A stretch of 64,000 bases of DNA from Gordonia sp. OPL2 (GCF_003797825.1 NZ_RKME01000011.1:85634-149633); one strand, 5' to 3'; shown: positions 34,412 through 42,897, counted from the first letter of the stretch. The notes: a model not told the origin generated them from the letters alone. Program-made: numbers and translations.

Positions 34412-35287
34412 TCACCGTTTGCGCAGCACCAGCACGAGATTCGTGCCGAGTACCTCACGCAGCCCGGGTACGCGCATGATCCACCACAACCGGCGCGGGA
34501 GATAGCGCGGGAAGGCGCCGACGAGTTCGGCACGGGACGCGGCACTGTCGGCCCAGGCGAGTCCCTGCGCGGCGGTCACCGGGAACAGTGAGGTGCCGTA
34601 GAGGTTCTTCGGCGGGTGGCCGTGGCGGCGCGTGTACCAGCGGGCGGCGCGATGGCCGCCCGCATAGTGGGTGAGCCCCATCTCGTGCCCGCCGAACGGA
34701 CCCCACCACAGGGTGTAACTGATGATCACGGTGCCGCCCGGGCGGGTGACCCGCACCATCTCGTCGGCCATCGCCCACGGTGCGGACGTGTGCTCGACGA
34801 CGTTCGACGAGAACGTGACGTCCATCGAGTCGTCGGCGAAGGGGAGATGCTGACCGGAACCGCGGACGCCGCCGCGATGGTCGAGCCCACCCGCATGCAT
34901 CTCGGCGGGATCGGGTTCCACCGAGATGTAGTGCGCTCCAAGCAGTTCGAACGCGTCGGCGAAATAGCCGGGCCCGCCGCCGACGTCGAGCACCACCGCG
35001 TCGTCCATCCGCGCGCCGTGCCAGTCGGCGACCATCTGCGCGGTGTCGATCGCTATCGCCCCGTAGAAGCGCGCCGGATCGGTCTGCTCGAAGCGGAAGT
35101 CGTTCAGCAATCGGACCGCGCGCGACCACGTCGCGTACCGGGCGAACGTGGGTGACCCGGTATCGATCCTGCTGCGTCCGATCCTGCTACGTTGGATACT
35201 GCTGCGTTGGATACTGTTTCGTGCAGACTCTGTGCGCGGAGTCTCTGTGCGCAGATTCCATGTGTGCCGAATCCGGTTGCGGCCCAT
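34412..35287 (-). CDS. SAM-dependent methyltransferase with repeat-derived N-terminus (Rv0224c-like)
   Basis: A 291-residue class I methyltransferase, cytosolic. The SAM motif VLDVGGGPGYFADAF lies near residues 97-111, VEPDPAEMHAGG supplies the acidic ribose contact, and FSSNVVEHT with RVTRPGGTVIIS completes the fold. By position and sequence it resembles M. tuberculosis Rv0224c. Residues 2-41 are an extra segment built of eight five-residue units (RNSIQ, RSSIQ, RSRIG, RSRID and decayed forms) encoded by 15-bp DNA repeats. No ATG or GTG occurs between 35287 and the fold, so this extension must be translated unless a rare TTG is used. It starts 9 bp after the TetR gene, in one operon with it. 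The substrate is unknown, perhaps a wall lipid or glycan. Confidence 0.85.
   Translation of the reverse strand: MGRNRIRHTWNLRTETPRTESARNSIQRSSIQRSRIGRSRIDTGSPTFARYATWSRAVRLLNDFRFEQTDPARFYGAIAIDTAQMVADWHGARMDDAVVLDVGGGPGYFADAFELLGAHYISVEPDPAEMHAGGLDHRGGVRGSGQHLPFADDSMDVTFSSNVVEHTSAPWAMADEMVRVTRPGGTVIISYTLWWGPFGGHEMGLTHYAGGHRAARWYTRRHGHPPKNLYGTSLFPVTAAQGLAWADSAASRAELVGAFPRYLPRRLWWIMRVPGLREVLGTNLVLVLRKR
35165..35284. repeat. Eight 15-bp tandem units in the methyltransferase N-terminus
   Basis: Units of exactly 15 bp, such as GATCCTGCTGCGTCC, GATCCTGCTACGTTG, GATACTGCTGCGTTG and GATACTGTTTCGTGC (35165-35224), are followed by four more diverged units up to 35284. They encode the N-terminal extension on the minus strand. 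Confidence 0.85.
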
Positions 35288-35296
35288 CGATTCTGG

Positions 35297-35980
35297 TCAG
35301 CCTTCCTGGTCGGCGGGGCCGCCGTTCCCGGAGTCGGCGACGAGGTGTCGAAGACCCGCCATGAAGGTCCGCAGGGCGAAGACGAACTCGGCCCGCAGGT
35401 CCTCCGGCAGCGCCGGGACGACGGTCGCCACCGACGGGTAGTCGGCGGCGTCGAGTCGACGGTAGTACTCGGAGACCATCGCGCGGGTGGGCGACTCCTC
35501 GGCGGCCACCTGCAGCGCGTATCCCACGATCAGCCGGGCCAGGGCGTGGTCGGCGGCCACCGCATCCGTCGGGGACAGCCCGGCGCCGAGCAGCAGGCGC
35601 AGCGACTCCTCGTAGCGGATCATCCCCATCGGACCGAAGTGCACCTGACCGGCGAACAGCGCCGCCGAATGCGGGTGCCGCTCCAGCACGTCGAAGGTGA
35701 TGATCGCCGAACGCTCCAGGATGGTGTCCCACGCGTCGTCGAGGTCCGCGCCGGCGACCGTGGTGATGATCTCGGCCATCACCTGCTCGGCAAGGCGTTG
35801 ACACAGTTCGTCCTTGCCGCCCGGGAACTGGCGGTACAGCGTCGACGTCGACGAACCCAACCGGCGGGCCAGTGCCCGCATCCCGAGGGCGTCGGGTCCG
35901 CCGGTGCCCAGCAAAGCGAGCGCCTCACCGAGGATCTCCTCGATCGGCAGGGGCGGACGGCCACGCGTCGGCTCGGTCAT
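35297..35980 (-). CDS. TetR/AcrR-family repressor
   Basis: A 227-residue regulator. The N-terminal helix-turn-helix (residues 12-60) reads EILGEALALLGTGGPDALGMRALARRLGSSTSTLYRQFPGGKDEL in outline. The helical C-terminal domain holds the ligand pocket and dimer interface. ATG 35980 has GAGGAC about 9 nt upstream; an upstream in-frame ATG at 36085 would run into the operator region. The methyltransferase follows 9 bp downstream. Two inverted repeats of related sequence lie 107-151 bp upstream, between this gene and the divergent GT4 gene, so it probably controls itself, the methyltransferase and possibly the GT4 gene. The ligand is unknown. Confidence 0.88.
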   Translation of the reverse strand: MTEPTRGRPPLPIEEILGEALALLGTGGPDALGMRALARRLGSSTSTLYRQFPGGKDELCQRLAEQVMAEIITTVAGADLDDAWDTILERSAIITFDVLERHPHSAALFAGQVHFGPMGMIRYEESLRLLLGAGLSPTDAVAADHALARLIVGYALQVAAEESPTRAMVSEYYRRLDAADYPSVATVVPALPEDLRAEFVFALRTFMAGLRHLVADSGNGGPADQEG

Positions 35981-36086
35981 CGTCGGCGTCCTCGTCTCCG
36001 TGGATGGAAGCTCCCGGTCGTCAGGTCGGATCGTGCGGATGACCTGGTTCGACGGCAGAACTCCATCATCGCAGCACTGCCTCAAC

Positions 36087-36131
36087 TACAGTTGTAGACG
36101 CCCCACGTGATTTCGGCTACAGTGTAGCCGC
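36087..36131. promoter_or_regulatory. Two related inverted repeats, probable TetR operators
   Basis: CTACA-GT-TGTAG (36087-36098) and CGGCTACA-G-TGTAGCCG (36115-36131) share CTACA/TGTAG arms and have centres about 30 bp apart, near three helical turns. They lie in the 269-bp divergent region between the TetR gene and the GT4 gene, a typical place for a TetR-family repressor to bind as paired dimers. Confidence 0.75.
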
Positions 36132-36235
36132 AACGAGGTTCTACCCCGTCGCCGGGGACGAGGTCCTCAGGGTTCGGACGCGGTGTGGAGGGGATGCCAC
36201 GTACGACCTCTGGGGGCCTCTTCTTCTGTGGTCGG

Positions 36236-36249
36236 TACGCTGATCTGCG
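36236..36249 (+). promoter_or_regulatory. -10 box TACGCT; leaderless start
   Basis: TACGCT (36236-36241) is followed by 8 nt and ATG 36250 with no ribosome binding site between. Confidence 0.5.
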
Positions 36250-37488
36250 ATGACCGAAGCCACTCATGCGCTCCTGCTCTGCTGGCGTGACACCACGCAT
36301 CCGCAGGGCGGTGGAAGCGAGCGCTACCTCGAGCGTGTGGGCGCCGAACTCGCGGCCCGTGGCATGCGGGTCACGCTGCTGACCGCCTCCCACGACGGTG
36401 CCGACGCCGAGGAGTCCCGCGACGGCGTCCGCATCCTGCGTGCCGGGGGCCGGCTGTCGGTGTATCCCCGCGCGGTGGCGACGATCCTCGCCGCCCGCAT
36501 CGGGCGCGGCCGTCTCGGGACGAGTGCGCCCGACGTCATCGTCGACACCCAGAACGGCATCCCGTTCTTCGCGACCCTCGCCTCACCGGCCCCGACGGTG
36601 GTGCTGGTCCATCACTGTCATCGCGAGCAGTGGCCTGTCGCCGGGCGGTGGCTCGGTCGCTTCGGCTGGTTCCTCGAGTCGCGGGTGTCCCCGCGCGTGC
36701 ATCGTCGCAACCGCTACGTCACCGTGTCCGGACCGTCGGCGGCAGAGCTGTCGGCGCTGGGCGTCGACAGTGACAGGATCACGGTGATCCGCAACGGCGT
36801 GGACCCCGTCCCCGCCACCGCCGCGACCCCGTCGGGTGTGGCCCTGCCGGATGTGTCTCTGCTGGATGCGTCCCCGTCCGATGAGCCCACGACGGATGTG
36901 TCTGCGTCTGGTGCGACATCCGGGACGGACCGAGCACCGAGGCTCTGCGTGCTGTCCCGCTTGGTGCCGCACAAGCAGGTCGAGGACGCGCTCGCCGTGG
37001 TGGCCGAACTGCGTCACAGCCGCCCCGAGCTGACTCTCGACGTCATCGGCGGTGGCTGGTGGGCGGACGAATTGCGCAACCATGCAAGGGAACTCGGGGT
37101 GGAACGGCAGGTGACCTTCCACGGTCACGTGGACGAACAGCGCAAGCACGAACTCCTCGCGCGCGCCGACGTGCACCTGATGCCGTCTCGCAAGGAGGGC
37201 TGGGGTCTGGCGGTGATGGAGGCCGCTCAGCATCGCGTCCCGACGATCGGCTACCGCAGTTCCGTCGGCCTCGTCGAGTCAATCGACGACGACGAGACCG
37301 GCCTGCTGGTGGACGGCGTCGACGAACTCGCCAGTGCCACTCGCAAACTCATCGACAATCCGGAGGAGGCCGCGCGGCTGGGGCGTGCCGCGCAGGCCAA
37401 GGCGTCGCGGTATTCGTGGTCGGCGACGGCCGACGGCTTCATCGCGGTGTTCGACGACGTGCGACGCGCCGGGACGTCACCGCGCTGA
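36250..37488 (+). CDS. GT4-family glycosyltransferase (Rv0225-like)
   Basis: A 412-residue retaining glycosyltransferase with two Rossmann domains. The N-terminal acceptor domain shows GGGSERYLERVG near residue 20. The C-terminal donor domain shows LSRLVPHKQVEDAL, FHGHVDEQRKHELLARADVHLMPSRKEGWGLAVMEA with the EGWG...E donor motif, and GLLVD. The interdomain segment (residues 196-225) is an extra low-complexity insertion made of 15-bp repeats. Position and sequence suggest the counterpart of M. tuberculosis Rv0225 in the wall-polysaccharide block. It is probably cytosolic or membrane-peripheral, using a nucleotide sugar; neither donor nor acceptor can be named. Its 3' end overlaps the convergent membrane protein gene by 50 bp. 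Confidence 0.87.
   Translation: MTEATHALLLCWRDTTHPQGGGSERYLERVGAELAARGMRVTLLTASHDGADAEESRDGVRILRAGGRLSVYPRAVATILAARIGRGRLGTSAPDVIVDTQNGIPFFATLASPAPTVVLVHHCHREQWPVAGRWLGRFGWFLESRVSPRVHRRNRYVTVSGPSAAELSALGVDSDRITVIRNGVDPVPATAATPSGVALPDVSLLDASPSDEPTTDVSASGATSGTDRAPRLCVLSRLVPHKQVEDALAVVAELRHSRPELTLDVIGGGWWADELRNHARELGVERQVTFHGHVDEQRKHELLARADVHLMPSRKEGWGLAVMEAAQHRVPTIGYRSSVGLVESIDDDETGLLVDGVDELASATRKLIDNPEEAARLGRAAQAKASRYSWSATADGFIAVFDDVRRAGTSPR
36835..36924. repeat. Six 15-bp tandem units in the GT4 interdomain linker
   Basis: Units GGTGTGGCCCTGCCG, GATGTGTCTCTGCTG, GATGCGTCCCCGTCC, GATGAGCCCACGACG, GATGTGTCTGCGTCT and GGTGCGACATCCGGG. The middle four all begin GATG. They lengthen the linker between the two Rossmann domains. 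Confidence 0.75.
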
Positions 37489-39166
37489 TCGCGGTGATCG
37501 TCAGACCGAGCAGGATCGTCGACGCCCAGATCACGTGGGCGGTGAGTACGGTGGCCCGTGCGGCGGTCGATGCGTCGAGATCGGCGACCGGTCCGGGTAT
37601 CCGGTAGAGGGTCAGGTCGTCGCCGCGGAACACGACGGTCGCCGAGGTGGCGAGATCATCAGGCGGGGAATCGCTTTCGACGACGACCCAGCCGACTCCG
37701 AGGTCGGCGAGCGCCGACGGTGAGCCGCCGTCGGTCAATGCCTTGTCGACGGCGGCGCCACGTCCGGATGCCGGATCCACGACGACGCCGTCGACGGTGA
37801 GCAACCCGGATTCGGTCACCGGTGCGCGGACCATGCGTGGCAGTGGATTCAGCGACGGACCGTCGGCGAACGCGTAACGACGGACAGCCCCGGTCGGCCA
37901 CACCGCGACGGCACCGTGGTCGGCGGAGACCGCCGCCGACACGCGCGCCCAGTCCGCGGGATAGGTGACCGGTCGGATGCTGCCGCCGACACCCCACGTC
38001 AGGTCGGGGAGCGGGGCGACGATCAGCAACGCGGCCGCGGCCACGACGAACCCGGCCGGCACCCAACGCCGAGCACCGGCGACCGCGCCGGCCGCGGCGA
38101 CGGCGAAGAACGGCACCAGCAGCGCCAGGTACTTCTGGGTGTCACGGAACAGGCCGACACCGGGGACATGGGTGGACAGCGCCGACAGTCCGTCGGCGAC
38201 CGGGCCCACCGCCGCGAGTGCGACCAATCCCGCCGACACCAGGGCGATCCCGGCGAGTGCTGCGATCAGCCGGGATCCGGGGCTCCGGTGCTTCCACAGC
38301 CACACGGAGCCGACCGACACGACCAGCAGCATCGCGAGCGTCGCGACGGTGGCCCACCAGATCGTGCGGCTCGCGGGCACGGCGTCGGCGTTCCAGATAC
38401 CGCCCAGCCCGGCGATCGTGCCGATGGTGCCGAGTCCCGGTTCGGCGCGCACCCCGAACACCGCGAAACCGTCGGCACCGGTCGTCGAGGGTGCGCTGCC
38501 GAGGACGGTCGCGGTCAGCCAGGGCAGGGCCCCCAGAAGCCAGATACCGACGGCACCCGCACAATCCGCCCATCGTCGGGCACACACCAGCGGCGCGATC
38601 AGGGTCACCGCGAGCATCACGGCGGCCAGCACGGAGCCGGTCGGGATGAATCCCGCGGCGGCCACCGCGACGGCCAGATGTGCCCACGGCGCGACATCGC
38701 CACGGCCACGGCGGATGTCGGCAGCGGCGACGACGATCCAACCGAGCATGGCGTAGGCGACCAGAAGACTCCAGTGGCCCTGCAGGAGACGTTCGGCCAC
38801 ATAGGGATTCCAGATCGCCAGGCCGGCGGCGACGCACGCGCCCGCGGTTCCGGCCGACGGCACCAGCCGCTCCGCCAGGCGGCCGTAGCCGATGCCCGCG
38901 AGAATCAGTGCGGCACCGGTGATCACGACCACGACGATTCCGCCGTCGACGACCCGGCTCGCGGCCGCGACGACCGCGTCCTGCGGGGTGGCCCGGGCAG
39001 CCACGCCGCCGAGACCCAGCGTGGTGTCGGTGAGGAAGGACCGGGGCGTCGACACCGCGTCGCGATACAACAGATGCCCGGACCGCAGAAGCGGTCCCAG
39101 GATGATCGCGGTCAGCGCGGCCGAGACGACGGTCAGTGTCGGCAGCAGATACCGCGGGCCGGGCAC
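37439..39166 (-). CDS. Multi-helix envelope membrane protein (Rv0226c-like)
   Basis: A 575-residue integral membrane protein with about eleven helices and a C-terminal extracytoplasmic domain before a last helix. The N-terminal half has the layout of lipid-linked-sugar glycosyltransferases, including a polar loop after the first helix (LLYRDAVSTPRSFL) and IWNPYVAERLLQGHW. The length nearly equals M. tuberculosis Rv0226c (576 as I recall). I chose GTG 39166, 4 bp after the CitE-like gene stop, because the open frame upstream is clearly shadow sequence. A GT-C glycosyltransferase role is a reasonable guess but no catalytic Asp pair is certain. It overlaps the GT4 gene by 50 bp at its 3' end. 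Confidence 0.78.
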   Translation of the reverse strand: MPGPRYLLPTLTVVSAALTAIILGPLLRSGHLLYRDAVSTPRSFLTDTTLGLGGVAARATPQDAVVAAASRVVDGGIVVVVITGAALILAGIGYGRLAERLVPSAGTAGACVAAGLAIWNPYVAERLLQGHWSLLVAYAMLGWIVVAAADIRRGRGDVAPWAHLAVAVAAAGFIPTGSVLAAVMLAVTLIAPLVCARRWADCAGAVGIWLLGALPWLTATVLGSAPSTTGADGFAVFGVRAEPGLGTIGTIAGLGGIWNADAVPASRTIWWATVATLAMLLVVSVGSVWLWKHRSPGSRLIAALAGIALVSAGLVALAAVGPVADGLSALSTHVPGVGLFRDTQKYLALLVPFFAVAAAGAVAGARRWVPAGFVVAAAALLIVAPLPDLTWGVGGSIRPVTYPADWARVSAAVSADHGAVAVWPTGAVRRYAFADGPSLNPLPRMVRAPVTESGLLTVDGVVVDPASGRGAAVDKALTDGGSPSALADLGVGWVVVESDSPPDDLATSATVVFRGDDLTLYRIPGPVADLDASTAARATVLTAHVIWASTILLGLTITAISAVTSRRVARRRTPR

Positions 39167-39170
39167 GGGC

Positions 39171-40118
39171 TCAGTAGTGATAGGTGTCCGACGGTGCGGG
39201 TGAGTGCACGGGGTCGTCGTCGTAGTCGGTGGCCTCGATCCCGTAGGCGCGGGCCAGGTCGAGGATCTTCGTCGCCCGCGCGATGCGTGGCAGGTCGGAA
39301 CCGTTGCGGATCTCACCGCCGTCACGCTCGAACTCGGCGAAGAACTCTCGCGCCCAGCTGATCTCGTCCTGGGACGGGGAGAGTCCCTCGTTGACCGGAT
39401 GGCACTGGTCGGGGGTGAGGCAGATCTTGCCGGTCATGCCGAACTCGGCGCTCACCGCGGTCGCCTCCGACAGCTTCAGCGCGCTCGACCCGACGGTCGG
39501 CCCGTCGATCGCGCTGGGCAGATGAGCGGCCTTGGCAGCGATGGTGAATCGGGACCGCGCATAGGCGAGGGTGGCCGGGTCGTCGCCGAACCCGGTGTCC
39601 CGGCGGAAGTCGCCGATACCGAACGCGAGACGGAATGTGGCCTTCGCCGAGGCGATCTCACTGATGCGTTCGAGTCCGCGGGCCGTCTCCACGAGGGCGA
39701 CGATCGGCACGCCGGGCAGCCGCTTGGCGGTCTCGGACACGTGATCGACCGACTCCACCATCGCCAGCATGACGCCGCCGACGTGCGTCGTCGACAACGC
39801 GGCGAGGTCGTCGGCCCACCAGGGCGTCCCGAAACCGTTGACCCGCACCCAGTCGGCGTTGCCGGCGGTCAGCCAGGACATGACGTTGTCGCGCGCGGTC
39901 AGCTTGTCCTTGGGGGCGACCGCGTCCTCGATGTCGAGGACGACGATGTCGGCGCGTGAGCGCGCGGCCGGCGCGAATCGCCCCGCCTGGGCGCCGTTCA
40001 CCAACAGCCAGCTGCGGGCGAGGACGGGATCGATCCGGAACCCCTCGGGATCGGAGGCGTGATCGTCCGCGCTGTCGTCGGTCGAGGTCTGGTCGTACAC
40101 CCCACCATCGTTGCCCAT
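39171..40118 (-). CDS. CoA-ester lyase, HpcH/CitE family
   Basis: A 315-residue TIM-barrel enzyme of the citrate lyase beta-subunit-like family. Mg-binding and catalytic residues are visible in VVLDIEDAVAPKDK, RVNGFGTPW, ALVETARGLE and the C-terminal GKICLTPDQCHPVNEG, where the last is typical of malyl- or citramalyl-CoA lyases and thioesterases. It is cytosolic. ATG 40118 (MGNDGGVYDQ) is the last plausible start before the fold; longer frames upstream are antisense to the flippase gene. It is first in a likely operon with the Rv0226c-like membrane protein, an odd metabolic partner. The exact CoA ester is unknown. Confidence 0.86.
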   Translation of the reverse strand: MGNDGGVYDQTSTDDSADDHASDPEGFRIDPVLARSWLLVNGAQAGRFAPAARSRADIVVLDIEDAVAPKDKLTARDNVMSWLTAGNADWVRVNGFGTPWWADDLAALSTTHVGGVMLAMVESVDHVSETAKRLPGVPIVALVETARGLERISEIASAKATFRLAFGIGDFRRDTGFGDDPATLAYARSRFTIAAKAAHLPSAIDGPTVGSSALKLSEATAVSAEFGMTGKICLTPDQCHPVNEGLSPSQDEISWAREFFAEFERDGGEIRNGSDLPRIARATKILDLARAYGIEATDYDDDPVHSPAPSDTYHY

Positions 40119-40205
40119 GGCCCGTGCGCTGTGCAAAGCGACCCGACCGCGGTGCGGCCACCCGCCGCCATCCCGCGTCGGTGTCGAGAGTGCACACTTG
40201 ACCGC

Positions 40206-41663
40206 ATGGTGGCACGGACTCCGAGGGGCGGCGTCGCCGGTGCCCTCGGCTGGGTGGCCGCCGGTTCGATGCTCGCCAATGTCTGCGCGTACCTCATCCA
40301 TCTGACCGCGAGCCGGTGGTGGCTCGACACCGCCGAGTACGGCGAGTTCGCGGTGGGCATGTCGGCGATGCTGGTGCTCGGTGTCGCCGCGCTCGCGCTG
40401 CAGGCGGTGATCGCCCGGGCCGTCGTCCGCCACACCGATCTCTCGCGGATCCGGCGGGTGACGATCCTGACGACGGCATCGGTCACCGCGCTCGCGGTCC
40501 TGGCGTCACCGGTGCTGGCCGCCGGGGCGTCGGTCGGTGTCGGGACAGCTGTCGCGGCGTTGTCGGCGGCCCCGATGCTCGTCCTCATCGGGGCGGGCGA
40601 GGGTGTCCTGCAGGGGCACGGGTCGTTCCGGCTGCTCGGGTGGGTGCTGGCAGGTGTCGGCGTGTTGCGGACCATCCCTGTGATCGCGGCACTCGCCGCC
40701 GGTGCGGGGCCCGCCGGTGCGCTTGTCGCGGGTACGGTCGGCTCGGGAGTGGCCGCGCTGGTGGTGTTCTGGGCGGTGCGGATCGAGGGGCGCGAACGCG
40801 AGGTCCGTCGCGGTGTCGCCGTGTCGGCGGACGGGCTCGAACTGCTCGACGTCGTCCGGGCGTCCGGGGTGCAGCTCGTCCTGATCATCGCCGCGTCCGT
40901 CGACCTGTTGCTGTCGAGGACGGTGCTGTCGGCCGGGGATGCCGGCATCTACGCGCTCGGTGCGATCGCGACGAAGGTGGCCTTCTGGCTGCCGCAGGCG
41001 GTCGGTGTCGTCTTCTACCCACGATTGGCCGATCCGGCGACGTCGCGCCGGTCGCTGATGCACGCGGTGGCGGTGGTATCGGCGATCGGTGTGGTGCTGA
41101 CGGTGGGCGCGGCGCTGGCCGGGCCGCTCGTCCCGATCGTCATCCGGCCCGACTACGAGCCGCTCGTCGGGGTGCTGTGGCTGTTCGCCTACACCGGCGC
41201 GATGCTCGCGGTGCTGCAGGTCGCCCTGCTCTCGGCGATCGCGCGGTCGGCGACGGCACTGTCGGCCGTGACGTGGGTGGCGGTCGGTACCGAGGTGGTG
41301 GTCATCCTCACCGTGGTGCACAGCATCGTCGCGCTCGCCGCCACGGCCGCGGTCACCGCGACGGTCGTCGCCGTCACGACGACGCTGGTGGGTCTGCGTC
41401 GGGATCGGATGTCGGAGCCTCGGTCCGCGAGCGATCGCTCGCCGGGCGCTCGGGCCGGGAGGGAGAGTTCTGGTGATCATCGGACTGGAGACGATCTGGT
41501 TGGAGATGATCTGCCCGGGGATCGTCGGACTGGGGACGATCGGTCTGGGGATGGTCGGGATGGGGGCCGTGTGGCTCCGGGCGATCGGATGCCTGACGAC
41601 CGGGTTCCGGACCACTCTCGTCCTGCCGCCGGCGAGGACGGCGCGGACGCCACGCCGGATTGA
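40206..41663 (+). CDS. Wzx/MATE-like polysaccharide flippase with repeat tail
   Basis: A 485-residue membrane protein of the oligosaccharide flippase type, with about twelve helices across residues 10-400 (GWVAAGSMLANVCAYL, DTAEYGEFAVGMSAML, and later KVAFWLPQAVGVVFYPRLADP). It would flip a lipid-linked glycan to the outer leaflet. Beyond residue 400 the protein is a hydrophilic Asp/Arg/Gly-rich tail. Residues 423-468 of it are 15-bp repeat product (GDDLV, GDDLP, GDRRT, GDDRS). The last 290 bp overlap the convergent DUF3068 gene. If the stop is right, both tails are translated from opposite strands of one repeat. It sits among wall-glycan genes, which supports the transport assignment. Confidence 0.8.
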   Translation: MVARTPRGGVAGALGWVAAGSMLANVCAYLIHLTASRWWLDTAEYGEFAVGMSAMLVLGVAALALQAVIARAVVRHTDLSRIRRVTILTTASVTALAVLASPVLAAGASVGVGTAVAALSAAPMLVLIGAGEGVLQGHGSFRLLGWVLAGVGVLRTIPVIAALAAGAGPAGALVAGTVGSGVAALVVFWAVRIEGREREVRRGVAVSADGLELLDVVRASGVQLVLIIAASVDLLLSRTVLSAGDAGIYALGAIATKVAFWLPQAVGVVFYPRLADPATSRRSLMHAVAVVSAIGVVLTVGAALAGPLVPIVIRPDYEPLVGVLWLFAYTGAMLAVLQVALLSAIARSATALSAVTWVAVGTEVVVILTVVHSIVALAATAAVTATVVAVTTTLVGLRRDRMSEPRSASDRSPGARAGRESSGDHRTGDDLVGDDLPGDRRTGDDRSGDGRDGGRVAPGDRMPDDRVPDHSRPAAGEDGADATPD

Positions 41664-42897
41664 TGATCGCCAGGCCCGCACCGATCGCCGCGATGCCGGC
41701 GATGGCCGCGAGCAGCGGGATCACCCGGCCCCAGATGGTGACGGGCGAGGCCAGGGCGGTGGCGCGGTTGCTCATCCGGCGCTGGGTCGTCTCGTCGTAG
41801 GAGAAGGTCGCCGACAGATTGGTGACGCGATGGTCAGGCAGGCTCGGATCGATCTGCCGGTAGCTCTCGTCGACGACGATCCGGGCGTTCAGGATGGTGC
41901 CGGTCGCGGTGTCGACATCGAGTTCCCACGATCCGCGATGGTGCAACGTTGCGGTCACCTCGCGTGCCGGATCGACACCGGGGAGACCGAACCAGCCGGC
42001 CGGACGCGTGATGATCGTCGGCGGGGTGCTCTGTGCGTCCCCGGTGCGGATCTGATGAAGGTCGGTGTCGGGGACGTCGGCGACGAAGCGTGCGGCGTCC
42101 CGTCCGTGCACGGTGACCTCGCCGGTGTGGCGCAGCGGTACCGATCGGCGGGTCGTCACGTCGAAGAACGTGTGATCGGTGGTCGAGACGTCGAACGGCA
42201 GCAGGTAGGTGTACCCGCGGCGGTCGGGGACCGCGACGGGTGCGGCGTTGCTGTCGTACTGGATCTCCGAGCTGCCCGGCTGACCGCCGGCGGGTGCGGT
42301 GAGGTCGGGCAGGGCGGTGGTGCGGTTGATGGTCACGCGATCGCGTACCGCCGTGACCGTGGGATCGGTGCAGGTTGCCGCGCCGGCAGGCGTCGCGGCG
42401 TCGCTGCCGGGTCGTGGGGCCTGCGGGTCGACCTCGCGGTCGTCGACCGTCACGTTCTCGGCCCGGACGGACGTGCCTGCCTGCAGCGTGACGCGGCGCG
42501 CGTCGGCGGGTCTCACGGCGACGACCCGTTGCTGCCGGGTCAGGTCGGCGCCGACGACACGTGCCGTCGGCGAGTTCAGTGAGCAGCGGTCCAGGATGCG
42601 GGCTGCTGCGGGAGCGCCGTCCGTCGCGCCGCTGTCCGTTGCACCGCTGTCCGTCGCGCCGCCGTCCGTTGCACCGCCGTCCGTTGCGCCCGGGTCGGAA
42701 GGGGTGCCGGCGGGCGAGGCGCCTCCGGTGCTGTCGGCGGTGGTGGTGAGGTCGGTGCTCAGCGGAATGGTCCGCAGGTTGTCGACGAAGAGCGTCGGCA
42801 GCGCGATGGCGACCGCGAGCAGGAATCCGCCCAGGAAGATCAGCACCGGTCCGATGAGGTCGGTGGTCGACAGACGACTCGGCCCGGGCGTTGACAT
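41374..42897 (-). CDS. DUF3068 / PorA-family envelope protein (Rv0227c-like)
   Basis: A 507-residue membrane-anchored protein. A hydrophobic helix near residues 14-38 (LIGPVLIFLGGFLLAVAIALP), a large extracytoplasmic domain, and a second helix near 390-410 (VIPLLAAIAGIAAIGAGLAII) give the DUF3068 layout, as in M. tuberculosis Rv0227c. Residues 70-94 are a (G)ATDG-type pentapeptide tract, and the C-terminal 90 residues are a hydrophilic Pro/Asp/Arg/Gln tail, including 15-bp repeat product at 431-475, that overlaps the flippase gene on the other strand. ATG 42897 follows TACCCT by 7 nt, so the start is probably leaderless. The acyltransferase gene diverges 53 bp away. The function is unknown beyond envelope location. 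Confidence 0.82.
   Translation of the reverse strand: MSTPGPSRLSTTDLIGPVLIFLGGFLLAVAIALPTLFVDNLRTIPLSTDLTTTADSTGGASPAGTPSDPGATDGGATDGGATDSGATDSGATDGAPAAARILDRCSLNSPTARVVGADLTRQQRVVAVRPADARRVTLQAGTSVRAENVTVDDREVDPQAPRPGSDAATPAGAATCTDPTVTAVRDRVTINRTTALPDLTAPAGGQPGSSEIQYDSNAAPVAVPDRRGYTYLLPFDVSTTDHTFFDVTTRRSVPLRHTGEVTVHGRDAARFVADVPDTDLHQIRTGDAQSTPPTIITRPAGWFGLPGVDPAREVTATLHHRGSWELDVDTATGTILNARIVVDESYRQIDPSLPDHRVTNLSATFSYDETTQRRMSNRATALASPVTIWGRVIPLLAAIAGIAAIGAGLAIINPAWRPRRPRRRQDESGPEPGRQASDRPEPHGPHPDHPQTDRPQSDDPRADHLQPDRLQSDDHQNSPSRPERPASDRSRTEAPTSDPDADPPASS
41473..41607. repeat. Nine 15-bp tandem units read on both strands
   Basis: Units GTGATCATCGGACTG, GAGACGATCTGGTTG, GAGATGATCTGCCCG, GGGATCGTCGGACTG, GGGACGATCGGTCTG, GGGATGGTCGGGATG and three diverged copies. 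The plus strand gives GDDLV-type and the minus strand PDRLQ/SDDPR-type pentapeptides, in the overlapping tails of two convergent genes. Confidence 0.8.
42616..42690. repeat. Five 15-bp tandem units in the DUF3068 gene
   Basis: Units GCCGTCCGTCGCGCC, GCTGTCCGTTGCACC, GCTGTCCGTCGCGCC, GCCGTCCGTTGCACC and GCCGTCCGTTGCGCC. They encode repeated GATDG/GATDS on the minus strand, just outside the first membrane helix. Confidence 0.85.
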
